The notes under the pieces: model-generated
Seen by the model: the letters and a program-made list of their open reading frames with translations, nothing else
What the model was told of the DNA's origin: nothing
Database searches by the model: none
Shown here: in pieces, positions 11,459 to 22,922 of the stretch
Layout of the letters: each line of letters opens with the position of its first letter
Position numbering within the stretch: the first letter of the stretch is position 1
Program-made: the position numbers and the translations under genes
Assembly (NCBI GenBank): GCA_029641185.1
Contig: JAPWGK010000014.1
Coordinates: 434,001 to 498,000, forward strand
Source: Pseudofabraea citricarpa
Lineage: Eukaryota > Ascomycota > Leotiomycetes > Helotiales > Dermateaceae
Direction: 5' to 3'
DNA length: 64,000 nucleotides

Positions 11459-12478
11459 TCAGTCCTTGGGGGATAACATCAAGACGTACTCCCTCGTACT
11501 GTGTCCAAACTGTATCATGTCCTTGTCCATCAACTCGACGTACCGGCTGGCAGCAATTGCCTTCTTGTTCAACGACGTCCCATTTGCTGAATCAAGATCG
11601 ATGATGTACGGTCTGACCTTCCCCATCTTGTCCCCATATTCGTTCTTCTTCTCGATATATCGGAACTGTATGACGGCGTGCTGCTTGCTGATACTTGGAT
11701 GCTCAGCAGCCATATCAACCACCGCCAGCTCCCTCCCGACGAGCCAGCAGCTGCGGATACTAAGCTCGATTGTCTCAACGATATCTGCACCTTTGAACAC
11801 GAACAACTTCCATTCATCCTTTGCTGGCGGCTTTCGTGCTTCTGGAGGTTCGTGGTACTTGAGAACAATGGTTGTGCCATCTGCTTGTTGGATTTGATTC
11901 GAAGCAGCTGCAAGTAGCCCAGTGGGCGCGAAATTGGGTTTTTGTTTTTCTGTTATCTCCTTGTCACCCCCAGGTACCAGTGCCATTGATGGATCTTGGT
12001 TGGACTGAAATGAAGCGGCTTGTGATGGGAGTGGTCCCTTGTTTCTCCGAGCTATCTGGGTTGCTGAACCCTCCCGTGAAGATCTTGCTTCTTTGTCCTT
12101 GTGACTTCGACGATCGTGAGACCTATCCGACTTGCTTGTAGTCGTCGAGTCGCGGTCATCGTAACGTCGGCGTGAGGGTTCATAATTAGGACTGCGCGAC
12201 CTTCGCCGTCTCCTGTCTCTATCGTCGTACTTGTCCTTCGTACCCGTAGACCGCTCATCTGGGTCTCCCCTCCGCCGCTCATGATCGCGCTCTGTATCTC
12301 CTGCCTCGCGTTCTTTTCTGCGCCTTTGTCGCCTTCTCTCTTCTTCGGGATCCGTTGAGTTTGATCTTGATCGGCGTCTCCGATAGGTATCATCCTCTCT
12401 TCTGGAAGATCTTGAGGTATCCATCTTGGTTGGAGTCCCACGGAAGCTAAAAGTGCTGTGTGGTTGTGCTGCGGACAT
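11459..12478 (-). CDS. FHA-domain protein with RS-rich N-terminus (SNIP1/Pml1-like)
   Basis: An intronless gene of 339 residues. The first ~150 residues are very rich in Arg, Ser, Asp and Glu (RRRRSRS, DRDRRRRRSRS), typical of splicing-associated proteins. The last ~150 form a forkhead-associated domain: PNFAPTGLLAAASN leads into it, then LVGRELAVVD, HPSISKQHAVIQ and the closing DLDSANGTSLN. In FHA domains these GR, SxxH and NG motifs contact phosphothreonine. This layout matches SNIP1/Pml1, a subunit of the RES pre-mRNA retention and splicing complex, so a nuclear splicing role is likely. The yeast protein has a shorter N-terminus. The call is confident for the fold and fairly confident for the family. 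Confidence 0.85.
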   Translation of the reverse strand: MSAAQPHSTFSFRGTPTKMDTSRSSRREDDTYRRRRSRSNSTDPEEERRRQRRRKEREAGDTERDHERRRGDPDERSTGTKDKYDDRDRRRRRSRSPNYEPSRRRYDDRDSTTTSKSDRSHDRRSHKDKEARSSREGSATQIARRNKGPLPSQAASFQSNQDPSMALVPGGDKEITEKQKPNFAPTGLLAAASNQIQQADGTTIVLKYHEPPEARKPPAKDEWKLFVFKGADIVETIELSIRSCWLVGRELAVVDMAAEHPSISKQHAVIQFRYIEKKNEYGDKMGKVRPYIIDLDSANGTSLNKKAIAASRYVELMDKDMIQFGHSTREYVLMLSPKD

Positions 12479-12763
12479 CCCTTCGCGATGTCAAAAACAA
12501 ATTCATGTACTGTTATGATTTATCCAGGGTCGAAGTGCGACTAGCATGCCGTCACGTGACAGCATAGTGAGGTTCACAACGCGTCAACAATGGTCAAAAG
12601 ATCACTGGCACTCAATTTATATCATAAATGTCCTTGGCGCGAGTGATTAAATTTCAATCACTCGAACAATACGCTCTAAATAACTGCAAGTCACATCATT
12701 CATGCACGCGCACACACACAAGGTTTCTCTTTCTGTTCGTTTGGTCCATTTGAGATAGTTATG

Positions 12764-13945
12764 CTACCACTTCTTGGGAGCACCGACGACTGTTCGGGAG
12801 AAGACAGCACTTGCTAGCGGTTCCGACGTTTTTGCTTTCTGTTTGGCCTGGATACCAATACGATCAGTGACAGGCGTAGCATTGATGATGTTGTCAAACT
12901 CGTCGTCTTCACCTTCGTCTCCATTATCTGAATCCGGTTCAACCTCAGAATCTTCCTTCAGAGCCACTGGACGAGTAATCTTCTGTGGTGCGTTCTTTTG
13001 GCCCGTATCAGTTGGGTTTGAAAATGGTTTTGATGCCAAAACTCGACGACGCAAATCAGCCATTTCCTCTTCGTCATCTTCGTCTGAGATGTCAAATGGA
13101 TCCCTTTCCTGCTCTTCTTCCTCGGCTTCCTTTTTTTGAGGCTTCTTGCCAAGGTAGATCCCATCGACCTCATCATTACTACCATCCTCATCATTGTCCT
13201 CGTCTTCGTCATCCTCGTCGTCAGAGCTGACAGGCATTCGGTGATTTGAATTTCCTCCTTTCCACATATCGGTGTCGGGGCCATCCTCTCCATCAGCTCG
13301 ACTATCGGCATATTCGCGCTCGAGTCTTTCCATCCATGCCTCTTCGGTCTTCTTCATCTCAGCCTCGTCTTTGCAGGCTGCATATCGTTTCAGGATAGAG
13401 GAGTTTATGTCTAAAAATGACTGGCCATAGGAGAAGTGGGAAAGGACTTCCTCAGCCCATTCTGGGTGTCCACAGATGTAAAAGGCAGCACCTAGTGCTT
13501 CGACACAGTTCAGTCTCCATGGCTTGCCATAATTCACACTATTTGCGGCCACAAGGTACGGTAACAACCTCTCACATTTCCCACCGATCTTTGTCCATGG
13601 AACTTCCTTGACTCTCGCCCACGAGCACTCCACCACTGCAGCTCCATATTGCTCCATGATTTCGCGGTCGGCGGGAGAGATAGTTTGCTTTGCGTTTGGA
13701 CTAATGATGACACCCGAATGTTTTTGGCCAATGTGAAGTTCGCGCATCAAGTTCAACTTCATGAGTTTCTTGCCAGAGCATCGTTTTGGGTCGCAGTGAG
13801 CAAGATCCCAACATGCAGCCTTGAATGCGGGGCGCGACGTGGGGTGAGAACCATCTTCATCATTGTCTCGAGGGCCTCTTGCCCTTGGCGGATTACTGTA
13901 TTTCTTTCCTCGAGATGAGAAACCATCCTTTTTATGTCGTACCAT
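12764..13945 (-). CDS. TSR3: 18S rRNA aminocarboxypropyltransferase Tsr3
   Basis: An intronless gene of 393 residues. The conserved core (about 40-215) contains WDLAHCDPKRCSGKKL, then HSGVIISPNAKQTISPADRE, LPYLVAANSVNYGKPWRL, and the ALGAAFYICGH and LSHFSYGQSFLDIN segments characteristic of Tsr3. The enzyme adds the acp group from S-adenosylmethionine to the hypermodified pseudouridine in the 18S rRNA decoding region during late cytoplasmic 40S maturation. The C-terminal ~170 residues are strongly acidic (runs of Asp/Glu), a variable tail found in fungal homologues. It starts 186 bases from the start of the divergent mitochondrial IF2 gene, with which it probably shares a promoter. Confidence 0.93.
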   Translation of the reverse strand: MVRHKKDGFSSRGKKYSNPPRARGPRDNDEDGSHPTSRPAFKAACWDLAHCDPKRCSGKKLMKLNLMRELHIGQKHSGVIISPNAKQTISPADREIMEQYGAAVVECSWARVKEVPWTKIGGKCERLLPYLVAANSVNYGKPWRLNCVEALGAAFYICGHPEWAEEVLSHFSYGQSFLDINSSILKRYAACKDEAEMKKTEEAWMERLEREYADSRADGEDGPDTDMWKGGNSNHRMPVSSDDEDDEDEDNDEDGSNDEVDGIYLGKKPQKKEAEEEEQERDPFDISDEDDEEEMADLRRRVLASKPFSNPTDTGQKNAPQKITRPVALKEDSEVEPDSDNGDEGEDDEFDNIINATPVTDRIGIQAKQKAKTSEPLASAVFSRTVVGAPKKW

Positions 13946-14131
13946 TATGTTGGCTCAACTGACTCAAAGTTGGTTATGTTTCCTTCAGATACAAAAAATA
14001 TTTCTGACGTCGTGCAATCGCGATAAAGGATTAGACCTAGCCAGGATTAATATTTCTCCGGCTCGCCCCCGACAATTTCAATGTTGGATTCTGGCCGTCA
14101 GCGAATTTGCCTTTTCGTCCATCGCCGGAAA
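13946..14131. promoter_or_regulatory. Compact bidirectional promoter, TSR3 / mtIF2
   Basis: Only 186 bases separate the two divergent start codons, so both genes must initiate from this segment. No TATA box is obvious. The pairing links cytosolic ribosome maturation with mitochondrial translation; co-regulation is inferred from the shared spacer only. Confidence 0.65.
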
Positions 14132-17100
14132 ATGATACGAGGCCGTAGTGTATCAAAGGTAGTGAGTGATTGAGTCCCTTTAATCTATTTCTACTGTACG
14201 TCGACTAAAAACCAACTAGGAGCAATGCAGGCAAAGCCTTTGCGCCCTCTGCGCGCATAGGCTTGGTGCCGCTCAACTGCCATCGCACCTTCAACGACGG
14301 TTCTTACAATCATCGCGCCCAGCCTCGAGGCCGCCTTTTGGTGAACCAGCCCTGAAGGAAGATCAGCCACGCAGTGACGACAGTACTCAATTAAGCAGCG
14401 GATCGTCATGGGGCAAAACCGCAGCGAAGGCTTTAGGACCTAGCAGCAGTTCTAGCTGGGGAAGTTCAGCACCGGGCAAAGGAGTACCACCTGCGACAGG
14501 TTGGGGACGCCCTGGGTCTGCCATACCGCTTCGTTCTGGTGCTGTGGCGGTCGATACCTCCAATGATCCCCCGAAGCCTGTGGAACTACTACCACACGAG
14601 CAACGGGCGAGAGATTTGCTGGTAGAGAGATCAAGGATCGAACAGATGCGACATGTCAAGGTACATGCTGGGCCAGGTCCGCAAAGCAATCGCGCAGGGC
14701 GGCCAGAGCCTCAACGTCGGAACGGGCTTGAACATATTGCGCAAGCTAGAGAAATTGTACAAAATCTTCAAAACAGGGCACCGATTTCGCAAGGAGGCTC
14801 CTATCCGACATCTAGGAGATTTGCATTTCGCCGAGAGATGGATGATGATAATTTGACAATTCCAGAGTCTGCACCATCTGGCTCCAACACGAGTCAAAGT
14901 TGGACAGGACTAAGGAAGCGTACCATTGAACCACTACCAGCACGGGACGAGTTTACAGAGGCTCGATTGAGAAGAGAAGAACATAGCAGGCAAAGACAGT
15001 ACATTCCTTTGAGGGAGAGATCTGTACGCGAGCCCAGCGAATATCGGTTCTCGGTGTCAAAAGCCCAACCCAACTTTGCACCTCAACCGATGACTAGATC
15101 TAACGATTTGGACCATGATCCTTTTGCTTGGAAATCTCGCCCTTATAAAAACCTTGACCTCTCAAGTACAATAAATGAAAAGGATCTCGCGCCAGAACTA
15201 CAAACCATCTACAAACCCCTAGGTCCCTCGGAGGCTAGCAGAAAGGCAGATAGCATAGATGACAAGCCCACGGCAGAATCTTGGAAAGCACGCGAAGTAG
15301 AAAAAAGAGCGGAAGAAGATGACGATGAGCCTGCTTACACTTCTCGACCGAGACGACTAAAACAACCCAAAGCTCCCTCAAGATTCGAACTTGAATCTAT
15401 GCCGAGGGGTAAAGAACGTGATAAGGCTAAACGGCGGCAGCGGTTCGGCCATGATGAGGAGGAAGACGGCGAAGAGGAAGCCCAAGCTCTCTCAAAACAG
15501 GCCCTCAAAGAACAACGTAAGAGGGAGAAGGCTGCGAGGACCGCTGCTAAGCCAGTCCCTGTTCTTCTTCCAGAATATATCAGTGTTGCGAATTTAGCTG
15601 TCGCCCTGAGGGTCAGATTTGAAGATTTTATTGAAAAGCTATACGAGATGGGATTCGAAGATGTTGCCCACGACCATATCCTCAATTCCGAAAATGCAGG
15701 CTTGATTGCAATGGAATTCAATTTTGAACCAATCCTCGACCTCGGCGATTCTGAAAACTTGAAAGCAAGACCACCCCCAGAAGATCCATCAGTGCTCCCT
15801 CAAAGACCACCAGTTGTCACTATCATGGGTCATGTTGACCACGGTAAAACTACTCTCTTGGATTGGCTTCGCAAATCTTCTGTCGCAGCAGGCGAACACG
15901 GTGGAATAACACAACATATCGGTGCATTTTCTGTTCCTATGCCAGGTGGAAAGCTCATCACATTCCTTGACACTCCCGGGCATGCCGCATTTCTCAGTAT
16001 GCGCCAACGTGGTGCTAATGTGACTGACATTGTCATTCTTGTTGTGGCTGCAGATGACAGTGTAAAGCCACAAACGATCGAAGCCATAAACCATGCCAAA
16101 GCCGCAAAGGTACCAGTGATTGTTGCCATCAACAAAATCGACAAAGAAGGCTGCAATATTGATAAAGTCAAGCAAGATCTTTCTCGGCATGGTGTCGAAA
16201 TTGAAGATTACGGTGGTGACACTCAGGTCGTTTGTGTCAGTGGTAAAACTGGCCAAGGCATGGAAGAACTTGAGGAGGCTGCAGTTACTCTATCAGAAAT
16301 GATTGATATGAGAGCCGAGACAGATGGCCCAGCTGAGGGATGGATTATCGAGGCTAGCATCAAATCTATTGGCAAGGCCGCCACTGTTCTGGTGAAAAGA
16401 GGTACTCTACGTACGGGTGATTTCATTGTTGCAGGGAAAACATGGGCGAGAATCCGGACATTACGAAACGAAGGCGGTGTCGTTATCTCTGAAGCGGGTC
16501 CTGGAACACCAGTCGAGATTGATGGTTGGAAGGACATGCCTGAAGCAGGTGACGAAGTTTTACAAGCTCCCGATGAAGCCAAAGCAAAGGCTGTTATGGA
16601 TTACAGACTGGAAGTCGAAGAACGAAACAAAATGGCCGAGGATATGGAAGCGATCAATGAATTCCGAAAGGGAGTCGATGAAGCTCGTGAGAGAATCAAA
16701 GCAGAGGCACTCCGTGCTGCTGAGGCAGAGGCAGCAGGGTTGGAAGCAGAGTCACTCCCCGATACCAAAGCACATTCTGGGCCAAAGCAAATCTACTTTA
16801 TTGTCAAGGGCGACGTCAGTGGATCGGTTGAGGCTGTCGTTGATAGCATCAGTGGGATTGGTAATGGGGAGGTCCAACCTCATATCCTTCGATCCGGTGT
16901 AGGCCAGTTAAACGAGTTCGATATTGAGCATGCTGCAGCTGCGAAAGGCCATGTCATCAACTTCAACACGGAAGTCGATGAAAGCGTCGCATCTTTGGCG
17001 AAGTATGCCAAGGTTGGCATCATCGATAATAAAGTCATCTACCGCCTTGTTGATGATGTGAAAGCCAAGTTATCCGAATACCTTCCACCTTTAATCACCC

Positions 17101-17461
17101 AGAGGGTGTTGGGTGAGGCGGAAATCGCTCAAGTATTTGAGATTACCATCAAAGGACGAACTACTAAATCTGTGGCTGGTTGTAAGGTAAGAAACGGACT
17201 GATCAGCAGGAATGCAAATATACGAGTTTTGCGCAATGGAGAGAATGTGTTTGACGGTATGTTTACGTCTTATCCCGTGTATGAACTGCCGTTCTAACTT
17301 CCGCTGCAGGTAAACTAGCTTCACTGAAGAACAAAAAGAAAGATGAGATAGACATGCGTAAAGGCATGGAATGCGGTATAGGTTTCGAGAACTGGTATGA
17401 CTTCCAGGTCGGCGACCAGGTGCAGTGTTATGAAGAGAAGCAAGAGAAGAGATACTTGTAA
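14132..17461 (+). CDS. IFM1: Mitochondrial translation initiation factor IF-2
   Basis: Three exons: 14132-14161, 14220-17256 and 17310-17461, giving 1072 residues. The first ATG encodes [10 protein letters not shown]. Splicing (GTGAGT...CTAG) then joins it to an Arg/Ser/Leu-rich stretch without acids, a good mitochondrial presequence. A charged, low-complexity region fills residues ~100-450. The GTPase centre follows: [15 protein letters not shown] near 545 (G1), DTPGHAAF (G3) and NKIDK near 647 (G4), then domain II ([12 protein letters not shown]), an acidic helical linker and the C-terminal IF2 domains. The last intron (GTATGT...CTGCAG) separates FDG from [10 protein letters not shown]; the final exon ends QEKRYL. 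IF-2 delivers initiator tRNA to the mitochondrial small subunit. The N-terminal extension is much longer than in yeast (676 residues). Confidence 0.92.
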
Positions 17462-17812
17462 AAAGAGATTGTACAAAACTGCATTTCACGGAGTAGGGGG
17501 CCTGGCATACATACACCTGGAGTCTTGTGGGCCACGGGTGTTTAAGATGTATAAAAATGTAATTTAGACCGGGTGTTTACAGATGATACACCACTCCTAT
17601 GATGATAGAGCTAGCTATTCGGTCGCGTAACGAATGGAAGGTTTTGCTCGTCTAAATGGAAATTGTTATGTAAGCGAGCTAAGTAACGTGACAGCGCCTT
17701 TCTGAAGACGAGCCGTCGTTCGGATGCAAAGTGAAAACCCACATATATACACTTCAATCACAAGATCTCCAGCAACAAACCAAACTATAACTAATATACA
17801 TCCAGCTCTAAA
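17462..17812. promoter_or_regulatory. Intergenic, promoter of the hydroxyacid dehydrogenase
   Basis: The mtIF2 3' UTR probably runs into the first half. A TATA-like CATATATACA lies at 17741-17750, about 65 bases before the next ATG, followed by a CA-rich leader. No gene. Confidence 0.5.
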
Positions 17813-18968
17813 ATGGCATCTTCCACGCCCCTGAAGATCGTTCATCTCGATTGTATCCACGTCCGACCTGCCCCCACTTTCAGTAGTAAGTATATATCTG
17901 CTTTTTCTCTTTTTTGATTTTCTAGATCTAGAAGAGAAGGACTGAACGGAGCGTCACAGTCCCACACGTATACACAGAATATGGAACATCGAGCCTGGCC
18001 GACATCCCGGGGCGCATCGCGGGCACGGATATCATCATCACGACGCGAGTGCCCATCAGCGCGGCCATGCTGGATTCGTGCCCTTCGCTGAAAATGATCT
18101 CGGTCATGGCCATCGGCACCGACGGCATTGACCTGCCGGCCTGCAAAGCTCGCGGCATCGTCGTGTCCAACGTGCCTGCGGCCAGCAACGAGAGTGTCGC
18201 CGAGCATGCCATCGCGCTGTACTTCGCCGCCAAGCGAAATATCGTCGCTTGTCAGCAGCGCCTGGTGCAGGGCGATGGCGAGGAGTGGGTGACGAAGGGC
18301 ACGAGTATTGGCTTCTTCGCCGCGGGCATGCCGAGGACCTGCAAGGAAGACGTCATGGCCATCTTCGGCGCTGGCGAATTAGGTTTGTGTCTTTTTCTTC
18401 TTTGTCTTTCTTTTTTTCTTTCCTCTGTCGTAGATATTCATGATCATGGCTGATTTCTTCTCGGCGCATAGGAAATCGCGTCGCTAAGATCGCGGCTGCG
18501 CTGGGCATGAAAGTTATTTTTGCCGAGCGCAAAGGCGTCCCCGTCGATCAAGTAAGACAGGGCCGAGTGGAATTTCTCGAGGCGTGTAGAACGGCTACCG
18601 TTATCATGCTTACCTGTCCCCTGGACGATTCAACGCGCGGTATGATCGGCACCCCTGAGTTCGCCGTCATGCAGAAAGACTCTTATGTCGTGAATGTGGC
18701 GAGAGGTGGTGTTGTCGTGGAAGAAGATCTCGTTGATGCGTTGAAGACTGGCAAGATTACCGGTGCCGCCACTGATGTGTTTGTAGAGGAACCGGCTGGG
18801 GCCAGTAACAGCATCTTGATCAGAGAGGTGGGAAATCTCGAGGGACGCCTCACATTGAGTCCGCATGTTGCTTGGTTCGCGAGGAGTAGCAGGGAGAAGT
18901 TGAATCGTACAGTGGTTAGTAATATTGAAGCTTTCGCTACTGGTAAACCGACGAATCTAGTAGTTTGA
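17813..18968 (+). CDS. D-isomer-specific 2-hydroxyacid dehydrogenase, NAD-binding
   Basis: Three exons: 17813-17885, 17960-18382 and 18472-18968, giving 330 residues with consistent phases (introns GTAAGT...CACAG and GTTTGT...CATAG). The substrate-domain segment contains DIIITTRVPISA and ISVMAIGTDGIDL. The Rossmann motif is GAGELGNRVAK. The catalytic residues of the family are present: Arg in VNVARGGVV, Glu in VFVEEPAG and His in LSPHVAW. Members reduce 2-keto acids such as hydroxypyruvate, glyoxylate or branched-chain keto acids with NAD(P)H. The substrate cannot be fixed from sequence. The residue after the dinucleotide strand (FAERKG) suggests NADP(H) may be usable. Cytosolic, no targeting signal seen. 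Confidence 0.9.
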
Positions 18969-20225
18969 ATACTTGATAAAACAAGACGTGCTTGATTGGG
19001 GTTTTAGAATGGTTAGAGCAGGGTTATCACCAAGCCGGGAATAGAAGTCAGCTACCTTCTAATACCGTAATGTAAGATTCCTGATATCATAAAGGTTCTC
19101 TCATGGTCAACTGAATAGATAGAAACTCGCAAGCAACTGCGTTAGGTAGCCACTCTCATACTCTTCTTCAGCCCTTGAACTTATGTTTTATTTCAAAGGT
19201 TTCTCTCCGAATCTGACTTTCCTGACCTCGCCCAAACCTCCTGTCATACTTTGGTAAAACCTCACCGCAATAGGCCAAGTTCATGAGCCCCAAATGGCGG
19301 GATACACTTACAACGGGCAGCAAAGACCCACATTAAGCCGATTTCAAATCCTTCAACTCCTTGCACAAACAAATGGGCAAGACCTTTTTATTGGATTGCA
19401 GTCTTCGAAGCATTTCGCTCGCTGCCTGGACGATATAAATAATCCATTTGTTAGTCGGCCGAAATTTTGGTCCTCAATTTAACGACGATTTGAGCATCTC
19501 AGCTCAATCAAGCCTAGGTATGATACAATCTCTTCCAGCGTGTACCAATCAATACTGATTATATTTAGGCTCTTCCTGGTTCTCTTTGACTTTAAACATG
19601 AGAAGGGTACAAGAATTGAAGGGAATCTTGTGCCGACTCGCTGACACCATTTTCATGCAGGTGGAAGCACAGCGCTAATTAGTGTGGATATCAATTCTGA
19701 GCATATTCTTAAGCGCTGTACCGGGGACTTTTGACTCAAGAAATTACTTTCGTATTGGCCAGTCAGTACCTGACCCGAAACTCGGCCATTAGAAATATAT
19801 TGGTCATTGAGGCCCTGTGGATAGATGGCGCCTTCTCGGCGTGGAAAGGCGCAACAATTCGTTCGAGCCTTCTTTTTAGCCAAATATTTCAAACAATACG
19901 ACAAACTGTTCTGCAGAGACCCACGAGGCAGGAGCAATGCAGGATAGCAAAGTAAGAGGTGTCGGGGAAATATACCTATAAAGCGAGGTACAGTACAAGA
20001 GAATATTGTTTTTCTGCAGTTCTATTCATTCATACTCACTACAAGTCACATCGGAATATTGTTTTTCTACAACCACACTTCTATTCATTCATACTCTCTA
20101 CAAGTCACATCAGAACCAATCATCACAACCAATCATCAGTACTTTCGCATCTCATTCATCGGCATAAGCAACCGCCGTCTATTCACCACTTATACAATCC
20201 TGCTAGTCTACTTCAGTACTTCAGC
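18969..20225. other. Intergenic region, 1.26 kb
   Basis: No gene that I can support. Short open frames (62 codons at 19294 and 74 at 19731) lack family resemblance. The right end carries the duplicated leader/promoter block described separately. Confidence 0.5.
20001..20111. repeat. Tandem duplication, ~53/58-bp units, in the orphan gene's leader
   Basis: Two adjacent copies, 20001-20052 and 20054-20111. Both begin GAATATTGTTTTTCT and end CTACAAGTCACATC, with CTATTCATTCATACTC in the middle. The second copy has a ~5-base insertion. The copies lie 115-225 bases before the ATG of the orphan gene, so they could double a promoter or 5' UTR element. Confidence 0.85.
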
Positions 20226-20585
20226 ATGTCGGGAGTTTTCAAAGAATTCCGAAGGTTCTTGAACGACAAGAGGATACAGGCCAAGCTTTTTAAGACGCAT
20301 GATGCGGGTCAGCGTATCTTCCCAAACAATACAAAGAAGGAGAACGAAAAACATCAATTGCGTTTGGATGCTGGCAAGGTGATCGACGGTCAAAAGAATC
20401 TCTATCTTCAGATCAACACCGAAGCCAAGAATACGTCGTTGAAGAAATTCAAGAGCAAGCACGGAACACATGCAAACCTTGCCGTAGTGACCATCAACGT
20501 CAATTTACCAGAAGACAAGCAGGATGATGAGTTCAACAAGGTAATGGATTCTATAAATGAGCAATTCTGCTCCAAGATCGGATGA
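20226..20585 (+). CDS. Small hypothetical protein, 119 aa
   Basis: I do not recognise this protein. It is an uninterrupted frame of 119 residues starting at an ATG in a fair context (TTCAGCATGTC). It is basic in the first two-thirds (many Lys/Arg, e.g. FKEFRRFLNDKRIQ) and acidic near the end (PEDKQDDEFNK), with an alternating hydrophobic stretch (ANLAVVTINVNL) that looks like a beta-strand. It has no signal peptide, membrane segment or cysteine pattern (a single Cys near the end). Codon use is unremarkable. It is flanked by long gene-free spacers, and its upstream region contains a tandem duplication. It could be a lineage-specific small cytosolic or nuclear protein. Reality is supported mainly by frame length and composition. 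Confidence 0.5.
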   Translation: MSGVFKEFRRFLNDKRIQAKLFKTHDAGQRIFPNNTKKENEKHQLRLDAGKVIDGQKNLYLQINTEAKNTSLKKFKSKHGTHANLAVVTINVNLPEDKQDDEFNKVMDSINEQFCSKIG

Positions 20586-21070
20586 GGTTGATGATACATC
20601 CCTCAGTCACCGAACCTGGGCATGCACACAGGCTCCCTGGAAAGATGTTGGCGTGTTCTTGTTCGAGTTATGAAATGTTGCTGTTGAATCCTGATATTAT
20701 GGCAGATTTTGGTTATACATATATGACTAGTAAGACATTACAAATATGACAATATCCTCTCAATCCTGGTTCTATTGATGTCCATGTATGCAACAATCGG
20801 GAGAAATTCATTGCATTATATGCAATGAGGAGTAATGTTATTCAAGGCGCCTCCCAAACCATGATATGATGTAAAATTGAAATGTATCGTGTGGGGTGCT
20901 GCTCAGTGACATATTACAAATCAAAATGCCCAATACTTTGATGGAGTTTGATTTCAAATGGGTATCGTTTAGCTCGCCGTTTCAACCAACTGCTAGGTTA
21001 TTATGAGCAGCTAGGTAGCTGTAATGGGCTTACCCACAAGAGCCGGGCAAGATGCAGTGGTTTAAATTCA
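20586..21070. other. Convergent intergenic region
   Basis: Probable 3' UTRs of the orphan gene and the AIM9-like gene. It contains ATTATATGCAATGAGG-type AT-rich sequence but no gene. Confidence 0.5.
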
Positions 21071-22922
21071 TCATACATCTACGAAAGGCCAGATTTGCCG
21101 AATTTGCTCGGGGGTCTTATGATAGTCTGCGCTTCGACTCATAATTAGACCGAGTAAATCGTCGTTCTGTTTCTTCTTCAAATCGAAGTCTAGTTGCGGA
21201 GATATCCAACCTTCTGAATTAGTACTGAGGAGTTCCCTAGCCAGTTCCTGCACTTTGCGTGTGTTGCTATACTCCTCAAATTCATGCTCGTGTTTTTGCA
21301 AGTCCTCGGCACTGAAGCTAAAAGGGCAGTCGCCAGTAAAACCTACCTGGTTCCAGGCCTCAGAGAGTTGGATGAGACAGTCACGGAGGGCTACTACACC
21401 GTCTTCGGAAGCCTCTGCACTTCGTATAAAAAGCTCATCCAAGAAAGAAGGTAAAGATAAAGCGTTATGGGCTGGTCTGTTCCGGATTCCAAGTGAGATT
21501 TCGTATGCTTTGGCCAGTTTCGAATATTTGAATTGGAAATCTGCAATTTCTTTATCATCCGCATCCATCTGTTCGTAGTTCTCAGGTAGCTTAACCATTT
21601 CGGTGCCTATTTTGTAATTGTCGTCGATGGGGAGGAACTCCGGAAAGCGTGCTTGTAAGTACAAGGGCGCTACAACAATAGATTGCCAGTCTATTATCGA
21701 GACAATCTGAGTAGGATTATCGTCTGCAACGAATATATTGCCCATATGAAGATCCGTGTGCCACAGGGTCGGTTGCGAAAGCTTTTCCATCAGGGTGATG
21801 GACGAATTCATCCGGGAAAAGACATCTCTTGCGATCTTTAAAACCGCGCACTGTTCCTCTACAGAACTACCAGAAGTAGTTTTAGGTGACTCTGCCCGAT
21901 TCTCAAGGCGAGCAAGCTCACGGTCGACGAGCGCGCACCCAAAGGATGCTAGATTTGGCCCTTGAAAATATCAACGTTAGCCAACTTTTTTATGCCTGAA
22001 GGTAATTTTTGGTGTTAGACTTACATGGTCCCCTATTGAATTTATCTTGGAGGGAACTTGGCTCGCCAATGGTGTACCATCCACGCTCGCATGATGGGCC
22101 GATACAGAACTCCCCATTAGGGTCCATATCATAGTCTAAAGCTTCGTATCTATCATTCTTCGCCATCGATTCCCGGAGATAAAGACTTCCGCTGGCGGGA
22201 AATTTGATATTTATCATGTCCCCTTCCAACTTACTCAACAATTTGACGAGGGTGAACTGATCATAATCAGACATATCTCCCCATTTATGAAACAATTGAG
22301 ATCCTGAAGCCTTTTCCATCATAATGTATTCCGAGCCTACGGGATTCGAAGCATCTGAATTCCATGCTAAGACCCTAGGAACTGGAACTTGGGTGTGCTT
22401 ATGTACTATCGATACCAAAGATGAGTATCGAATTAGGTAAAAATTGGGACAGAACTATAAGCTTACGATATTTAAGAACAGCCACTTCTGACGCCGTGGT
22501 ATATTTGGGCGGGCCAGCGATAGGGAACGGAATTTTGGCGATAATCTCGGAACCATCTTCTTTGTGGAGTAGCAAGGCCTTGCTAAACCCGCCTTCGAGC
22601 TTCTCGATTGTACAGATAGGGGATTCCTGTCCGCCGACATTACTAGCTATTTCGCATAGCTTATCTAGGTCAAATTCGACATATCTGCGCTGGCATTCAT
22701 GTGCCTCCTTGGTCAAAAAACGTCCGGTTGTGTATCTGAATAGTTCCTCGCGGCTGATGGCTGTCCCTGGTGTGGTATTTAGCTATGAATGGGAGACGAC
22801 AGGGACAGCTGAAACTTACCTCGACATATTATGGAATATGTGCGCGACTGCTGTGCTAACACAGTGCGTTTGCTGCTTCTCCAGAATCGCATGCTAATTG
22901 TCCTGAGCGATATGCTCGACAT
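21071..22922 (-). CDS. AIM9: AIM9-like mitochondrial protein with APH/kinase fold
   Basis: Four exons: 22922-22820, 22766-22467, 22405-22025 and 21960-21071, giving 557 residues with all phases matching. The start MSSISLRTISMRFWRSSKR is an Arg/Ser-rich presequence ending near TYSIICRG, indicating mitochondrial import. The body begins REELFRYTTGRFLTKE, a hallmark of fungal Aim9/FMP29 proteins. Then come LEGGFSKALLL (nucleotide loop), SEIIAKIPFP (Lys), PVPRVLAW, the brace HTDLHMGNIFV and the metal motif IIDWQS. These catalytic features of the aminoglycoside-phosphotransferase fold are intact. Yeast Aim9 affects mitochondrial inheritance; its substrate is unknown. Alternatively it is a broader fungal APH paralogue. 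A downstream ATG at 22892 could also serve as start. Confidence 0.85.

Noticed and set aside
12774..13139. Serine-rich 121-codon plus-strand frame
   Set aside because: Exact antisense of the acidic tail of TSR3 (GAA/GAT codons give TTC/TCA/TCG-type shadow).
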